Source: Algoriphagus sp. (lineage in GTDB: Bacteria; Bacteroidota; Bacteroidia; Cytophagales; Cyclobacteriaceae). Taken from it: a DNA stretch of 64,000 nucleotides. The DNA is taken from the NCBI RefSeq assembly GCF_029254265.1, contig NZ_JAQWXX010000040.1, forward strand, positions 57,884 to 121,883, written 5' to 3'. Under the pieces are notes generated by a model that was not told where the DNA came from, did no database searches, and saw only the letters and a program-made list of their open reading frames with translations. This document shows positions 36,141 to 45,413 of the stretch, piece by piece; positions within the stretch are counted from its first letter, which is position 1, and every line of letters begins with the position of its first letter. The position numbers and the translations under genes were made by a program.

Positions 36141-36171
36141 TTTAAAACAATCATCAATTATATTAAATTTG
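36141..36171 (+). promoter_or_regulatory. Promoter of the Lrp-family gene
   Basis: TTTA, 19 nt, then TAAATTTG, an exact -7 box with canonical spacing, 20 nt before the ATG at 36192. Confidence 0.65.
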
Positions 36172-36191
36172 CACAATATAAAATTTTGTCA

Positions 36192-36686
36192 ATGCAAGAG
36201 ATCATGGATAATAGCTTAAGAATTAAATTCGATAAGATTGATCGGAGGATTCTAGAGATCCTGCAAGCGAACGCGAAAATTACAAATGCTCAATTGTCAA
36301 AAGACATTGGCTTGTCTCCTGCTCCTACATTGGAGCGTGTCAAGAAACTCGAGCAATCTGGAATAATAAAAAGCTATCATGCCAAACTTGATCCGGAAAA
36401 AATCGGACTTGGCGTGAGCACTTTTGTGTTGGTAAGCTTGATAGGACATAACAAAGGAAACATAGATGCCTTTATGAAGGAAATCAACTTGATTCCTGAG
36501 GTAATTGAATGTCATCACATTACTGGTACAGGTGATTTTATTTTGAAAATCATAGCAAAAGATATTACAGCCTATCAGAAATTGATGCTTGAAAAAGTTT
36601 CTGAAATCAGAGAGGTGGATTCCATGCAATCCATGGTTATTCTTTCTACTTTCAAGGATTCGAAAGTAATGCCAATACCTGCATAA
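36192..36686 (+). CDS. Lrp/AsnC family transcriptional regulator
   Basis: 164 aa; the ATG at 36192 is used rather than a TTG two codons earlier. N-terminal winged helix (IDRRILEILQANAKITNAQLSKDIGLSPAPTLERVKKLE, with the LSxxxxxxRVKKLE recognition helix) and C-terminal RAM/ligand domain (IPEVIECHHITGTGDFILKIIAKD). A feast/famine type regulator, probably octameric and amino-acid responsive by family. Own promoter and own terminator; target genes not evident from the context. Confidence 0.92.
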   Translation: MQEIMDNSLRIKFDKIDRRILEILQANAKITNAQLSKDIGLSPAPTLERVKKLEQSGIIKSYHAKLDPEKIGLGVSTFVLVSLIGHNKGNIDAFMKEINLIPEVIECHHITGTGDFILKIIAKDITAYQKLMLEKVSEIREVDSMQSMVILSTFKDSKVMPIPA

Positions 36687-36704
36687 TTAGAAAATTAATA
36701 AAGT

Positions 36705-36731
36705 AAGGGTGGCGTAAGTCGCCCTTTTTTT
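36705..36731 (+). terminator. Terminator after the Lrp gene
   Basis: 8-bp stem aagggtgg/tcgccctt with two G-U pairs, 6-nt loop, then a run of T. Confidence 0.75.
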
Positions 36732-36741
36732 TTGATTAAAA

Positions 36742-37284
36742 ATGGAACAAAATCCCTGGAAAACTAATACTTCAAAATTGATCTATGAAAATCCATGGAT
36801 TAAAGTAGAAGAACATGAGGTGATTAATCCTGCAGGAAAGGACGGGATTTACGGAACAGTGCATTTTAAGAATCGAGCTATGGGAATAATTCCCATTGAT
36901 TCGGAGGAGAACACATGGCTGATAGGGCAATATCGATATTCTTTGAATGAATATTCATGGGAAATCCCCATGGGAGGCGGTCTGATAGGCTTAGATTTTT
37001 TGGAAAGTGCAAAACGCGAATTAAAAGAGGAGACAGGATTGACTGCAGATAAATGGACAGAGCTATTGAAAATACATACATCAAACTCTGTAACTGACGA
37101 GGTGGGAATCGTTTACTTAGCGGAAGAACTTACTCCAGGTGAAACAGAATTTGAGGATACAGAGATTCTTCAAGTCAAAAAACTTCCCTTCAAAGATGTA
37201 TTAGAAATGGCAATGAGAGGGGAGATTACGGATGGTATCAGCCTCGCTGGTATCTTTAAGGCCGCCAGGATTTTAGGATATTAA
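36742..37284 (+). CDS. Nudix hydrolase (ADP-ribose pyrophosphatase-like)
   Basis: 180 aa. Hydrolyses a nucleoside diphosphate linked to another moiety; the layout (WIKVEEHEVINPAGKDGIYGTVHF, IGQYRYSLNEYSWEIPMGGG) is of the ADP-sugar/ADP-ribose type. The Nudix box reads GGGLIGLDFLES then AKRELKEETGL: the metal-binding RELKEE is intact, but the first conserved Glu of G-x5-E is Leu. Cytosolic. Its stop is 1 nt before the MATE transporter start, so the two form an operon. Confidence 0.85.
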   Translation: MEQNPWKTNTSKLIYENPWIKVEEHEVINPAGKDGIYGTVHFKNRAMGIIPIDSEENTWLIGQYRYSLNEYSWEIPMGGGLIGLDFLESAKRELKEETGLTADKWTELLKIHTSNSVTDEVGIVYLAEELTPGETEFEDTEILQVKKLPFKDVLEMAMRGEITDGISLAGIFKAARILGY

Positions 37285-37285
37285 G

Positions 37286-38653
37286 ATGACTATCAAAGAG
37301 CATTTCAAAATCACATTTACTCTTGCATTTCCAGTTGTCCTAAGTCAGTTGGGGCAGGTTTTAGTAGGAGTAGCAGATAGTATGATGGTCGGAAGACTTG
37401 GGGCAGTTCCTCTTGCTGCTGCTTCATTGGGGAATAGTATATTTTTTGTGTTGTTGATGTTTGGAATGGGGGTCTCAATGGGGATTACACCTTTAATTTC
37501 TATAGCAGAAGGTAAAGGCAAAAACAAAAGAATTTCCCATCTATTTCAGCATGGAATGTGGATCAACATCTTTACAGCTATAGTTTTGATAGTTGTGATT
37601 TTCATGCTCTCTCAAGGCCTCCATTTTCTAGATCAACCAGAGGAAGTTGTGACCTTGACCATTCCTTATTTATTTATCATTACAGCTTCGCTGTTTCCGT
37701 TTATGATTTTTCAGACCTTTAAGCAATTTGCGGAAGGCTTATCTCAAACCAAGCAAGCGATGTATGTTACCATTTTTTGTAATCTGGTAAATGTCTTTTT
37801 GAATTGGGTTTTGATTTATGGTGAACTTGGAGCTCCTGAACTTGGATTAAACGGAGCAGGAATTGCAACATTGATTTCCAGGATTTTAATGCCGCTAATG
37901 ATGGGTTGGTACATAAGTCGTTCGAATAGATATAAGATTTTCAACTTGCAGTGGGGAATAAAGAAACTTCGGTTTTACATGATCAATCGAATTTTGAAAA
38001 TAGGGTTGCCAACTGGGTTTCAATATATTTTTGAGGTGAGTGCTTTTAGTGCAGCAGCTATCATGATGGGCTGGATAGGTGTAAATGCATTGGCTGGTCA
38101 TCAAATTGCGCTAAACTTAGCATCCATCAGCTACATGATGGCAGCAGGGCTGAGCACCGCAGGGATGATCAGAGTGAGTAATCAGATTGGTAAAGGAAAT
38201 CCAAAAGGAATGCAGGAAGCTGGCATGGTCGTATTTGGAATGGTTTTAATCTTTATGTTTTCTGCAGCTTTGATTTTTATAGGGCTTCGTAATTTTCTTC
38301 CAACTTTTTACATCAATGATCCAGAGGTAATAGCCATTTCGGCTTCATTACTGGTAATCGCTGGGCTTTTTCAGCTATCTGATGGAGTCCAAGTAGTCGG
38401 GCTTGGAGTTTTGAGAGGTATGGAGGATGTACAGTTTCCAACCATCATCACATTGATAGCCTATTGGGTTTTGGGTCTGCCACTGGGTTATTATTTGGCA
38501 TTTGAACTCGGATTTGGTGCAGAGGGGATCTGGTACGGATTACTGATAGGACTAAGTATTACTGCTGTAGTCCTTTTCTTGAGATTTAAAATTTTAAGTA
38601 AAAGGACAATTGAAAAATCGGTGGAGCTGGCAGTTGCACCCAACCTTAAGTAA
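37286..38653 (+). CDS. MATE family multidrug efflux transporter
   Basis: 455 aa, 12 TM helices in two six-helix halves, starting FKITFTLAFPVVLSQLGQ and VLVGVADSMMVGRLG, the NorM-type signature; the second half repeats it with GLPTGFQYIFEVSAFSAAAIMMG. Inner-membrane cation antiporter exporting organic cations or drugs by family. Second gene of an operon after a Nudix hydrolase at 1-nt spacing. Confidence 0.93.
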   Translation: MTIKEHFKITFTLAFPVVLSQLGQVLVGVADSMMVGRLGAVPLAAASLGNSIFFVLLMFGMGVSMGITPLISIAEGKGKNKRISHLFQHGMWINIFTAIVLIVVIFMLSQGLHFLDQPEEVVTLTIPYLFIITASLFPFMIFQTFKQFAEGLSQTKQAMYVTIFCNLVNVFLNWVLIYGELGAPELGLNGAGIATLISRILMPLMMGWYISRSNRYKIFNLQWGIKKLRFYMINRILKIGLPTGFQYIFEVSAFSAAAIMMGWIGVNALAGHQIALNLASISYMMAAGLSTAGMIRVSNQIGKGNPKGMQEAGMVVFGMVLIFMFSAALIFIGLRNFLPTFYINDPEVIAISASLLVIAGLFQLSDGVQVVGLGVLRGMEDVQFPTIITLIAYWVLGLPLGYYLAFELGFGAEGIWYGLLIGLSITAVVLFLRFKILSKRTIEKSVELAVAPNLK

Positions 38654-38715
38654 AATACTGACTCATAGTTTCTCAGTTTTCTTTTATATTCAGGATCAAA
38701 TAAGTCTTTTAAAAA

Positions 38716-40065
38716 ATGAAACAAACCCTAATCCTTTTCTTATTCCTATTTATTTTTCTTTCAGCTAAAGCCCAGGATTTAGCTGTTTTAAGTCAGCGAG
38801 CTCAAGCAGAAGTGATTGATTCTTGGTTGGACGAACGAATCACAAATCTACTTCCTCAGCTAATGACTGAAACAGGAATCGATATGTGGGTCGTAATCTC
38901 TAGGGAATACAATGAAGATCCAGTGATTCGCACTTTGCTTCCACCTACATGGATGGCAGCACGTCGTCGAACAATCTTGGTGATGTATCAACCTTCTCCA
39001 AATTCAGCAGTTGAAACCTACGCAGTTGCACGTTATGACGTAGGGAAAGCATTCAAAAGAGCATGGAATCCTGAGGAACAGTCTGATCAATGGGATGCTT
39101 TGATGAAACTGATTTCGGAGAAAAATCCAAAGAAAATTGGTCTGAACTATGCAAAGGACTATGGACATGCAGATGGATTGACCCAAAATGAATACCAGAC
39201 ATTTATGGAATACCTTCCTGCTAATTTGAAAGGAAATGTAACTTCTGCACAAACCTTGGCAGTGAGATGGTTAGAAACTAGGACCACGTCAGAAATGGCG
39301 ACATATAAGCACATTCAAGAAATAGCGCATTTTATTATTCAAGAAGGTCTTTCAGAGCGCGTGATCACGCCAGGTGTCACGACTACAGAAGATGTGGTTT
39401 GGTGGTATCGAGAAAAGATAAAAGAAATGAAATTGGATACTTGGTTTCATCCTTCGGTAGATATTCAGCGTGCTGATCCTGCAAACGATGAGCAAAATCG
39501 GAATTTTGCTACAAAAGCTGCAGAGACAGTAATCCTGCCTGGAGATTTACTTCATATCGATTTTGGGATTACCTATTTGAGGTTAAATACAGATACACAG
39601 GAACTTGCTTATGTGCTTAAGGCTGGAGAAACTGAGGTTCCTAAGTACCTTCAAGAGGCTTTTAAAGCAGGGAATCGTGTCCAGGATTTGTTAACACAAA
39701 ACTATGTTTCAGGAAGAACCGGAAATGAGATACTTCGGGAAACTAGAAAGATGATGGATGCCGAGGGACTAAGAGGAAGCATCTATACTCATCCTTTGGG
39801 CTTTTACGGTCATTCTGCAGGTCCTACTATTGGAATGTGGGATAATCAAGGAGACACTAAAGGAGCTGGGGATTTTCCACTACATGCGATGACTGGATAT
39901 GCCATTGAGTTGAATGCAGTGGTTTTTGTCAAAGAGTGGAATAAAGATGTACGAATCATGCTCGAAGAAGGAGCCTTGTTTGACGGGAAGAATGTGACCT
40001 ACTACAATGGACGGCAAAAGTCTATCTTGGCTATCCCGAGAGTAAGTAATTACTTAGGTTATTAA
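38716..40065 (+). CDS. Exported M24 family metallopeptidase (Xaa-Pro aminopeptidase type)
   Basis: 449 aa. Signal peptide MKQTLILFLFLFIFLSAKAQ, creatinase-like N-terminal domain, then the pita-bread catalytic domain. Metal ligands visible in order: Asp in HIDFGITY, Asp in LNTDTQ, His in THPLGFYGHSAGP, Glu in AIELNAV, Glu in MLEEGAL. Probable Xaa-Pro peptidase of the periplasm. Its stop overlaps the stop of the convergent MFS gene (TTAA). Confidence 0.9.
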   Translation: MKQTLILFLFLFIFLSAKAQDLAVLSQRAQAEVIDSWLDERITNLLPQLMTETGIDMWVVISREYNEDPVIRTLLPPTWMAARRRTILVMYQPSPNSAVETYAVARYDVGKAFKRAWNPEEQSDQWDALMKLISEKNPKKIGLNYAKDYGHADGLTQNEYQTFMEYLPANLKGNVTSAQTLAVRWLETRTTSEMATYKHIQEIAHFIIQEGLSERVITPGVTTTEDVVWWYREKIKEMKLDTWFHPSVDIQRADPANDEQNRNFATKAAETVILPGDLLHIDFGITYLRLNTDTQELAYVLKAGETEVPKYLQEAFKAGNRVQDLLTQNYVSGRTGNEILRETRKMMDAEGLRGSIYTHPLGFYGHSAGPTIGMWDNQGDTKGAGDFPLHAMTGYAIELNAVVFVKEWNKDVRIMLEEGALFDGKNVTYYNGRQKSILAIPRVSNYLGY

Positions 40066-41243
40066 CCAAGTGGCATTTCTGGCTTTCTGTCTCGCTTTAC
40101 AAAAATTAAAGCGATAAAAGCCAGAAATGCCATCCCACCACTAAAAAGGAATACAAGTCTGAAGTTTTCTGACTGATTATTATATAGGAATCCGGAAACT
40201 ATAGCTCCCACTCCGATACCTGCTTCCAGAAATATATACATTGTAGCAAGTGCTCTTCCCCTGAATTTATCTAGAGATAAATCAATAACCCAAGCGGCTG
40301 TTGTAGGACTATACATGCCGACAGCTGACCCAAATAATACACCTGAAAGCATTAAAGCAAGTTTGCTCTCTGCAAAAGCGATAGTAACCATAGCCAAGAC
40401 CATGGTGATACTTGCTACTCGCATTACCGGGACTCTTCCAAATCGATCAGAAGTTTTTCCTGCCAAAAGACGAATTCCTAAAGAGGAGAGTGTAAATACA
40501 GCGAAGAAAAGTCCCTTGTTTTTGATTCCCAAAAACTCAGAAAAATCAGGGACAATTGTCAATACCACTCCAAAAGAAAAGACTGATAGAAAAAGAATTA
40601 ATGACGGAATAAGAACTCTTTTTTCAATGATTTCATCTTTTTTCAAATTGAATAGTTTTAAAGAAAGAGGCTCCTTTTCTTCTAAAGTTTCTTTGAGTCG
40701 GACAAGTATTAAAATTGAAAATATAGCTGTAAAAGCAGAAACATAGAAAAGAAAATCAATCGGCCAATAAGTAGCAATCCATCCGCCAATTGCAGGTCCG
40801 GCGGCCATACCAAGCGAACCAAAAAGCGATTGGATTCCCATTGCTTCCCCTCGCTTTTGAAAGGGAACTATATCTGCTACATAGGCAGAAACTCCGGTAG
40901 GCGTAAATCCTGCTGAAAATCCATGTGCGAAGCGAAGAAATAAGAATCCACTCACAAACGTAAGTACTGGATAGAGAAGGCTGACGACGAAGCAAACTGA
41001 TGCTCCGAAAATCATTACGGGAATTCGACCGATTTTATCAGCAAGTTTTCCACTGAACGGTCTTGATAATCCTGCTGAGAGCGTGAACAGTGCTATAATC
41101 AATCCTTTATATTCTGCTCCGCCAAGGCTAGTTAGATAATTTGGGAGCTCAGGAATAATCATGTTAAAGGATGAGAAAAAAAGAAAAGAACTGAGGCAAA
41201 GCAGAAAAAAATTGAGTGTAAAAAAGGAGGGGAGGATTCTCAT
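40062..41243 (-). CDS. MFS transporter
   Basis: 393 aa from the ATG at 41243 (MRILPSFFTLNFFLLCLSSF); the longer frame needs a TTG located in the prfB terminator. 12 TM helices; loop 2-3 motif GKLADKIGRIPVMIFG and its repeat GKTSDRFGRVPVMRV identify the major facilitator superfamily. Resembles multidrug or small-metabolite exporters; substrate unknown. It lies downstream of prfB but behind a terminator. Confidence 0.9.
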   Translation of the reverse strand: MRILPSFFTLNFFLLCLSSFLFFSSFNMIIPELPNYLTSLGGAEYKGLIIALFTLSAGLSRPFSGKLADKIGRIPVMIFGASVCFVVSLLYPVLTFVSGFLFLRFAHGFSAGFTPTGVSAYVADIVPFQKRGEAMGIQSLFGSLGMAAGPAIGGWIATYWPIDFLFYVSAFTAIFSILILVRLKETLEEKEPLSLKLFNLKKDEIIEKRVLIPSLILFLSVFSFGVVLTIVPDFSEFLGIKNKGLFFAVFTLSSLGIRLLAGKTSDRFGRVPVMRVASITMVLAMVTIAFAESKLALMLSGVLFGSAVGMYSPTTAAWVIDLSLDKFRGRALATMYIFLEAGIGVGAIVSGFLYNNQSENFRLVFLFSGGMAFLAFIALIFVKRDRKPEMPLG

Positions 41244-41260
41244 AGCGCCTTCGAAAGTAA

Positions 41261-41288
41261 GAAAAAAGGCCGGAGAAATATCCGGCCT
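41261..41288 (-). terminator. Terminator after prfB
   Basis: 8-bp stem aggccgga/tccggcct with a T-run on the minus strand, between the prfB stop and the MFS start. Confidence 0.85.
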
Positions 41289-41298
41289 CAATCGTTGG

Positions 41299-42400
41299 TT
41301 AGTCTTTATTTGCCTGTTCTTCGCTTTGCGCTAAGAGGTATGCTTTCATAAATTCATTCAGCCCACCATCTAAAACGTGTTGGGTATCAGATGTCTCATG
41401 GCCTGTACGGTTGTCTTTGACTAGTTTATAAGGGTGCAAGACGTAGTTTCTGATCTGAGAACCAAAGTCCACGCGTAATTTGGAAGATTCGATTTTGGCT
41501 ATTTCTGCATTTCGCTTTTCCAACTCCATCTGATATAGACGTGATTTCAACATCTGCATCGCTTTCTCTCGGTTGGCAAGTTGAGACCGCTCTATCTGAC
41601 AAACTACCACTATACCTGTTGGTTTATGAGTCAACTGAACTTTCGTTTCCACTTTGTTTACGTTTTGTCCACCTGCTCCTCCCGACCTTGAAGTATGAAG
41701 CTCAACATCCGCAGGGTTGATTTCAATTTCGATTGAATCATCAACTTCAGGATAAGCATAAACAGACGCAAAGGAAGTATGTCTTCTTCCGCCGGAATCA
41801 AAAGGGGAAATCCTCACTAATCTGTGAACACCAGTTTCCGACTTTAGAAATCCATAGGCTAAAGGACCTTCGAATTCGAGTGTACAAGATTTAATTCCCG
41901 CTACTTCTCCTGGTTGTACGTCTACTTCGCGGACTTTATATCCATTCTTCTCACCCCACATGATATACATTCGCATGAGGATTGATGCCCAATCGTTACT
42001 TTCTGTTCCGCCTGCTCCTGGATTAATCTCAAGAACTGCATTCAACTGATCTTCCTCAGATGAAAGCATTTTTTTGAGTTCCAACTCTTCTACAGCAGCT
42101 TGTGCTTTCTTGAATTCCACTTTGATCTCTTCCTCAGTAACCTCATCTGCATTGTAGAATTCATACAATACATCTAGATCCTGAATGATTTGATCTAAGT
42201 TCTCATAAGAACTTGTCCAAGCTTTTCTGGCTTGAATCTGTTTCATTGTTTTCTCTGCCGCTTCTGGATCGTTCCAAAATTCTGGCTGGGCCGAAATGGC
42301 CTCAAAGTCTTCGATTTCTACTTTCTTACGATCGTAGTCAAAGATACCTCCTCAAAGCCGATGTGCGGGCTTTCAAGTCTTTCAGTTGTTCTGAAGTCAT
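41299..42400 (-). CDS. prfB: Peptide chain release factor 2, with programmed +1 frameshift
   Basis: Releases peptides at UGA and UAA. Translation starts at the ATG of 42400, runs 20 codons ([20 protein letters not shown]), meets an in-frame TGA at 42340-42338 and continues in the +1 frame from GAC at 42339, giving 366 aa. Upstream of the TGA is AGGAGG-TAT-CTT, the standard RF2 frameshift signal. Seen downstream: specificity motif SPF at about 198-200 and GGQ at about 243-245 ([14 protein letters not shown]). A plain ORF search would start the protein at 42246 and lose 51 residues. Ends at a strong terminator. Confidence 0.96.
42338..42352 (-). promoter_or_regulatory. RF2 programmed frameshift site
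   Basis: On the minus strand: AGGAGG (internal Shine-Dalgarno), TAT, slippery CTT, then TGA, followed by C. Low RF2 makes the ribosome shift +1 at CTT-TGA-C, so the factor controls its own synthesis (established for prfB in other bacteria). Confidence 0.95.
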
Positions 42401-42461
42401 CTGTCTAGGTTAAAATTAAGCTGCAAAAGTCCGAAAAAAAATCTGTTTTTGCTACTTGGAT

Positions 42462-43025
42462 TCAATTATCCATTCGCATTTGAATGATTTGAATTTTATT
42501 TCGGCCTTCGTTTTTGAATGTTTTATATCGGACTGGAAGCAAAGCTAAACCAGTCCCTATTAAAATCGCGGAGGTAACTCCAACTCCTTTGTCTATCGAA
42601 AAGCTTTCTGTCTGATAAATGCTATTGATTGATTCTACACTTATCAAAATGACTCCAGCTCCCAAAATCAATGCATTTAAGTTTCTTAAGGTCCTGTTTC
42701 TTGGGTCTTTACTTCGAATATCTATTTCTTTAATATTATCTATTCGTAAAATGTTTTCCCTTAAGTAAATGAAATCTTTATCTAAACTTACAATTCGATC
42801 TGTGATAAAATAACCCAGTTTATCACTTTTATATGTAATGTCTTCTCCAGGATAAAATCGAATCTGTGATTTTTGATTAGCACCTCTTTTCAATAGTAAA
42901 AAGTCTTTTGATTGTGAAAAAGAGAGATTTGCTGAAAATAGAATGGTTAATGAAAACCAGACTATTGAAAGACTTTTGAAAAAAGCGCAACAACCTTCTT
43001 TGGAAAAATTAAAAGTGTATTTCAT
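42462..43025 (-). CDS. Membrane protein of unknown function with signal peptide
   Basis: 187 aa. N-terminal hydrophobic signal (LSIVWFSLTILFSANLSFSQ at about 18-38), a beta-type segment (KSQIRFYPGEDITYKSDKLGYFITDRIVSLDKDFIYL), then two TM-like segments near the C-terminus (NLNALILGAGVILISVE and GVTSAILIGTGLALLPV). Divergent from a lipoprotein gene 62 bp away. Proteins of this layout recur in Bacteroidota; no function is known to me. Confidence 0.7.
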   Translation of the reverse strand: MKYTFNFSKEGCCAFFKSLSIVWFSLTILFSANLSFSQSKDFLLLKRGANQKSQIRFYPGEDITYKSDKLGYFITDRIVSLDKDFIYLRENILRIDNIKEIDIRSKDPRNRTLRNLNALILGAGVILISVESINSIYQTESFSIDKGVGVTSAILIGTGLALLPVRYKTFKNEGRNKIQIIQMRMDN

Positions 43026-43087
43026 TTATATGGGGTAGTTGAGCAAACCATCTTGTTTTCGTCATGTGAAAATAATACTTTATAGCT

Positions 43088-43666
43088 ATGAATTTAAAAG
43101 GAATAGTTTTTTTGGTGGTATTACTTTTTTCATCTGTGATTTTTTCATGTTACGAAGAAGAATGTCCCCAAGTTCTTCCATATTTTGAAATTGTTGAACT
43201 AGTTAGTTCTGCTCTGAATAAGCAAAATCAACAATCTATTTCTACTTCAAACCCAACTAAATGGTCTGATGTAAGCTATCAGATAAGTCTTCAGTATAAA
43301 GGTGTTGCTGAGCATCATCTGTCTCCAAATGGAACTTTGTTTGCTTTAGATTGCGCATCTCCTGGATATTTAGGCTCACGAATTGGAATTAAAGAATTAG
43401 CTATTTTTAGTAATTCAAATTATTCCAGTTTAATACAGACAGGAGATTTAGCCAATCGAATTTTTGGAATTGAGGTTTTAGGTGAATTACTATCAATTCA
43501 GGAATTCAACCTGATTTTTAGAGAAAGTTTTAATTTTGATAAGTTCAATCTGGTTTTAGTAGGTCCTCCAGATATCATTGGTGAGCTGCAAATCTTTACG
43601 ATACACTTGAAAATGATGGATGGAACAGAGTATGAAACCTCAACAAAAGAAATTCGAATTTTATGA
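43088..43666 (+). CDS. Lipoprotein of unknown function (DUF5034-like)
   Basis: 192 aa. Lipoprotein signal MNLKGIVFLVVLLFSSVIFSC|YEEEC. The mature part shares layout with the lipoprotein at 13742: a Cys-Pro-rich start (EECPQVLPYFEI), a central FALDCASPGYLGSRIGIKELAIF segment that parallels YACSPESPKSKDLMTGIQIL, and a C-terminal strand ending in EIRIL. It is therefore probably a distant paralogue. Expressed alone, ending at a shared terminator with ilvE. Confidence 0.65.
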   Translation: MNLKGIVFLVVLLFSSVIFSCYEEECPQVLPYFEIVELVSSALNKQNQQSISTSNPTKWSDVSYQISLQYKGVAEHHLSPNGTLFALDCASPGYLGSRIGIKELAIFSNSNYSSLIQTGDLANRIFGIEVLGELLSIQEFNLIFRESFNFDKFNLVLVGPPDIIGELQIFTIHLKMMDGTEYETSTKEIRIL

Positions 43667-43695
43667 TAAAAAAAGCGAGAGGGTAACTCTCGCTT
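43667..43695 (-). terminator. Terminator of ilvE, shared with the convergent lipoprotein
   Basis: 9-bp stem aagcgagag/ctctcgctt, 5-nt loop; the T-run is best on the minus strand (seven T). Confidence 0.85.
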
Positions 43696-43699
43696 GATT

Positions 43700-44767
43700 T
43701 TAGATTTTGATTACCCAATTATGAGTGTCATCTATTTCTCCATATTTTATTCCATCCAATTCTGATAGTACCCTTAATGAAAAAGCATCTACACTTTTCT
43801 GAGGAAGAATATAATCCTTACCGTTGATATTTATGCGCTCGATATGAGCGATTGTGGCAGCAGTTCCAGTTCCGAATGCCTCTTCCAAACTTCCTTCTAT
43901 CAGGGCAGATTCTAATTCCTTTACAGTTAGAAATCGCTCTTCCAATGGTTCGTTCCAATCCTTTGCCAATTGAATAACAGAGTCTCTGGTTATTCCTTTC
44001 AAAATCGTCCCTGTATTAGTCGGTGCAGTAATGATTTTTCCATCGATCTTAAACATCACATTCATCGTTCCGCTTTCCTCGATTTTACTATGACTTTTCC
44101 CATCAGTCCAAAGCAATTGATCATATCCTGATTTCTGGGCTTGAAGAGCAGGATATAAAGATGCAGCGTAGTTTCCTGCTGTTTTTGCGGCTCCTGTACC
44201 ACCTTCAGTAGCTCTTGTAAAGGTCGTCTCTACCTTGACACTTACAGGCTTGCTGTAGTAATTCCCCACAGGACAAGTGAAGATCATGAATTTATAAGTC
44301 TCTGAAGGTTTTACTCCAATATAGTCATCGGTTGCAAACATGAACGGGCGTACATAAAGCGAAGCGCCTTTAGCTGTAGGCACCCAGGCCCGATCCAAAT
44401 CAAGAAGTTGTGTCAGTCCTTCCATAAAGATTTCTTCCGGAAGTTGTGGCATGCACATTCTCTGTGCTGACTCATTCAATCTTTTCCAGTTTGCATCACC
44501 TCTGAAGACAATAACCTCACCATTTGAATTTTTATAGGCTTTCATTCCTTCAAAAATGGATTGTCCATAGTGAAGTGTTGCATTGGCAGGGCTCAATTGT
44601 AATGGTGCGTAGGGCTCAATTCTCAAATCGGTCCATTCTCCATTTTTGTAATCCGCCACAAACATGTGGTCACTAATTGTTTTTCCAAAAACCAAGTTTG
44701 AAAAATCTACTGAAGCTAATTTAGAGTTTGTTGTTCTGGAAACGGGGAAATCGAGTGTGGTCTTCAT
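43700..44767 (-). CDS. ilvE: Branched-chain amino acid aminotransferase
   Basis: PLP enzyme that interconverts Leu, Ile and Val with their 2-oxo acids. 355 aa from the ATG at 44767 (MKTTLDFPVSRTTNSKL); a TTG ten codons upstream is rejected. Long, BCAT-like class IV form: LHYGQSIFEGMKAYKN, VRPFMFATDDYIGVKPSE, GGTGAAKTAGNYAASL with the PLP Lys195, IEESGTMNVMF, FGTGTAATIAHIE. The gene follows the cobalamin adenosyltransferase by 40 nt. Confidence 0.94.
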   Translation of the reverse strand: MKTTLDFPVSRTTNSKLASVDFSNLVFGKTISDHMFVADYKNGEWTDLRIEPYAPLQLSPANATLHYGQSIFEGMKAYKNSNGEVIVFRGDANWKRLNESAQRMCMPQLPEEIFMEGLTQLLDLDRAWVPTAKGASLYVRPFMFATDDYIGVKPSETYKFMIFTCPVGNYYSKPVSVKVETTFTRATEGGTGAAKTAGNYAASLYPALQAQKSGYDQLLWTDGKSHSKIEESGTMNVMFKIDGKIITAPTNTGTILKGITRDSVIQLAKDWNEPLEERFLTVKELESALIEGSLEEAFGTGTAATIAHIERININGKDYILPQKSVDAFSLRVLSELDGIKYGEIDDTHNWVIKI

Positions 44768-44807
44768 GAAATTGAAATTTAATGGACTTTCGGCCAAGGT
44801 ATTATTG

Positions 44808-45356
44808 TTAAATTCTGGGTTTCCAGGTCACTTCTTCTACATCTAGTTCAAGCGCCATCATTCTGCCTAAGACAAAAAGATAATCGGAAAGTCTATTAAG
44901 ATATTGAATTACTAGTTCTGAAACAGGCTCAAAAGAAGCTAATTCTACTGTGATTCGCTCGGTTCTTCTACAGACAGTTCTTGCTAGATGGCAGAAAGAA
45001 ACTGCTGTATGTCCTCCAGGTAGTATAAAAGCAGTCAGAGGAGGAAGTTTTAATTCCATTTGGTCCATTTCCTTTTCTAACAATTCAATATCTTCTGAGA
45101 GGAGGTCGGGCTTTTTTACTTTATCTTTTCCGGGCACTGTAGCCAGGTCGGCACCTATTGTAAATAATCGGTCTTGAATTTCTTTCAAAAGTTCTGAACG
45201 GTCCTTATTCACTTCTTGATCCCTTAGCAAACCTATGTATGAATTTAACTCATCCACAGTTCCATAGGCATCAATTCTTAGATCTGACTTGGGTACCCGA
45301 GTACCCCCCAATAATGAGGTGATCCCTTGGTCTCCAGTCTTGGTATATATTTTCAT
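44808..45356 (-). CDS. Cob(I)yrinic acid a,c-diamide adenosyltransferase (PduO type)
   Basis: Makes adenosylcobalamin from cob(I)alamin and ATP. 182 aa. N-terminal KIYTKTGDQGITSLLGGTRVPKSDLRIDAYGTVDELNSYIG is the PduO-type signature with the ATP-binding TKxGDxGxT loop; ARTVCRRTERITVEL and LNRLSDYLFVLGRM complete the cobalamin site. Cytosolic trimer by family. Neighbour of ilvE, probably co-transcribed. It implies the organism uses adenosylcobalamin enzymes. Confidence 0.93.
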   Translation of the reverse strand: MKIYTKTGDQGITSLLGGTRVPKSDLRIDAYGTVDELNSYIGLLRDQEVNKDRSELLKEIQDRLFTIGADLATVPGKDKVKKPDLLSEDIELLEKEMDQMELKLPPLTAFILPGGHTAVSFCHLARTVCRRTERITVELASFEPVSELVIQYLNRLSDYLFVLGRMMALELDVEEVTWKPRI

Positions 45357-45413
45357 TTTTAATCCTTATTTCAAAAAGCAAAAATAAGAATCTATTTTAA
45401 TAAAAGAGGATTA

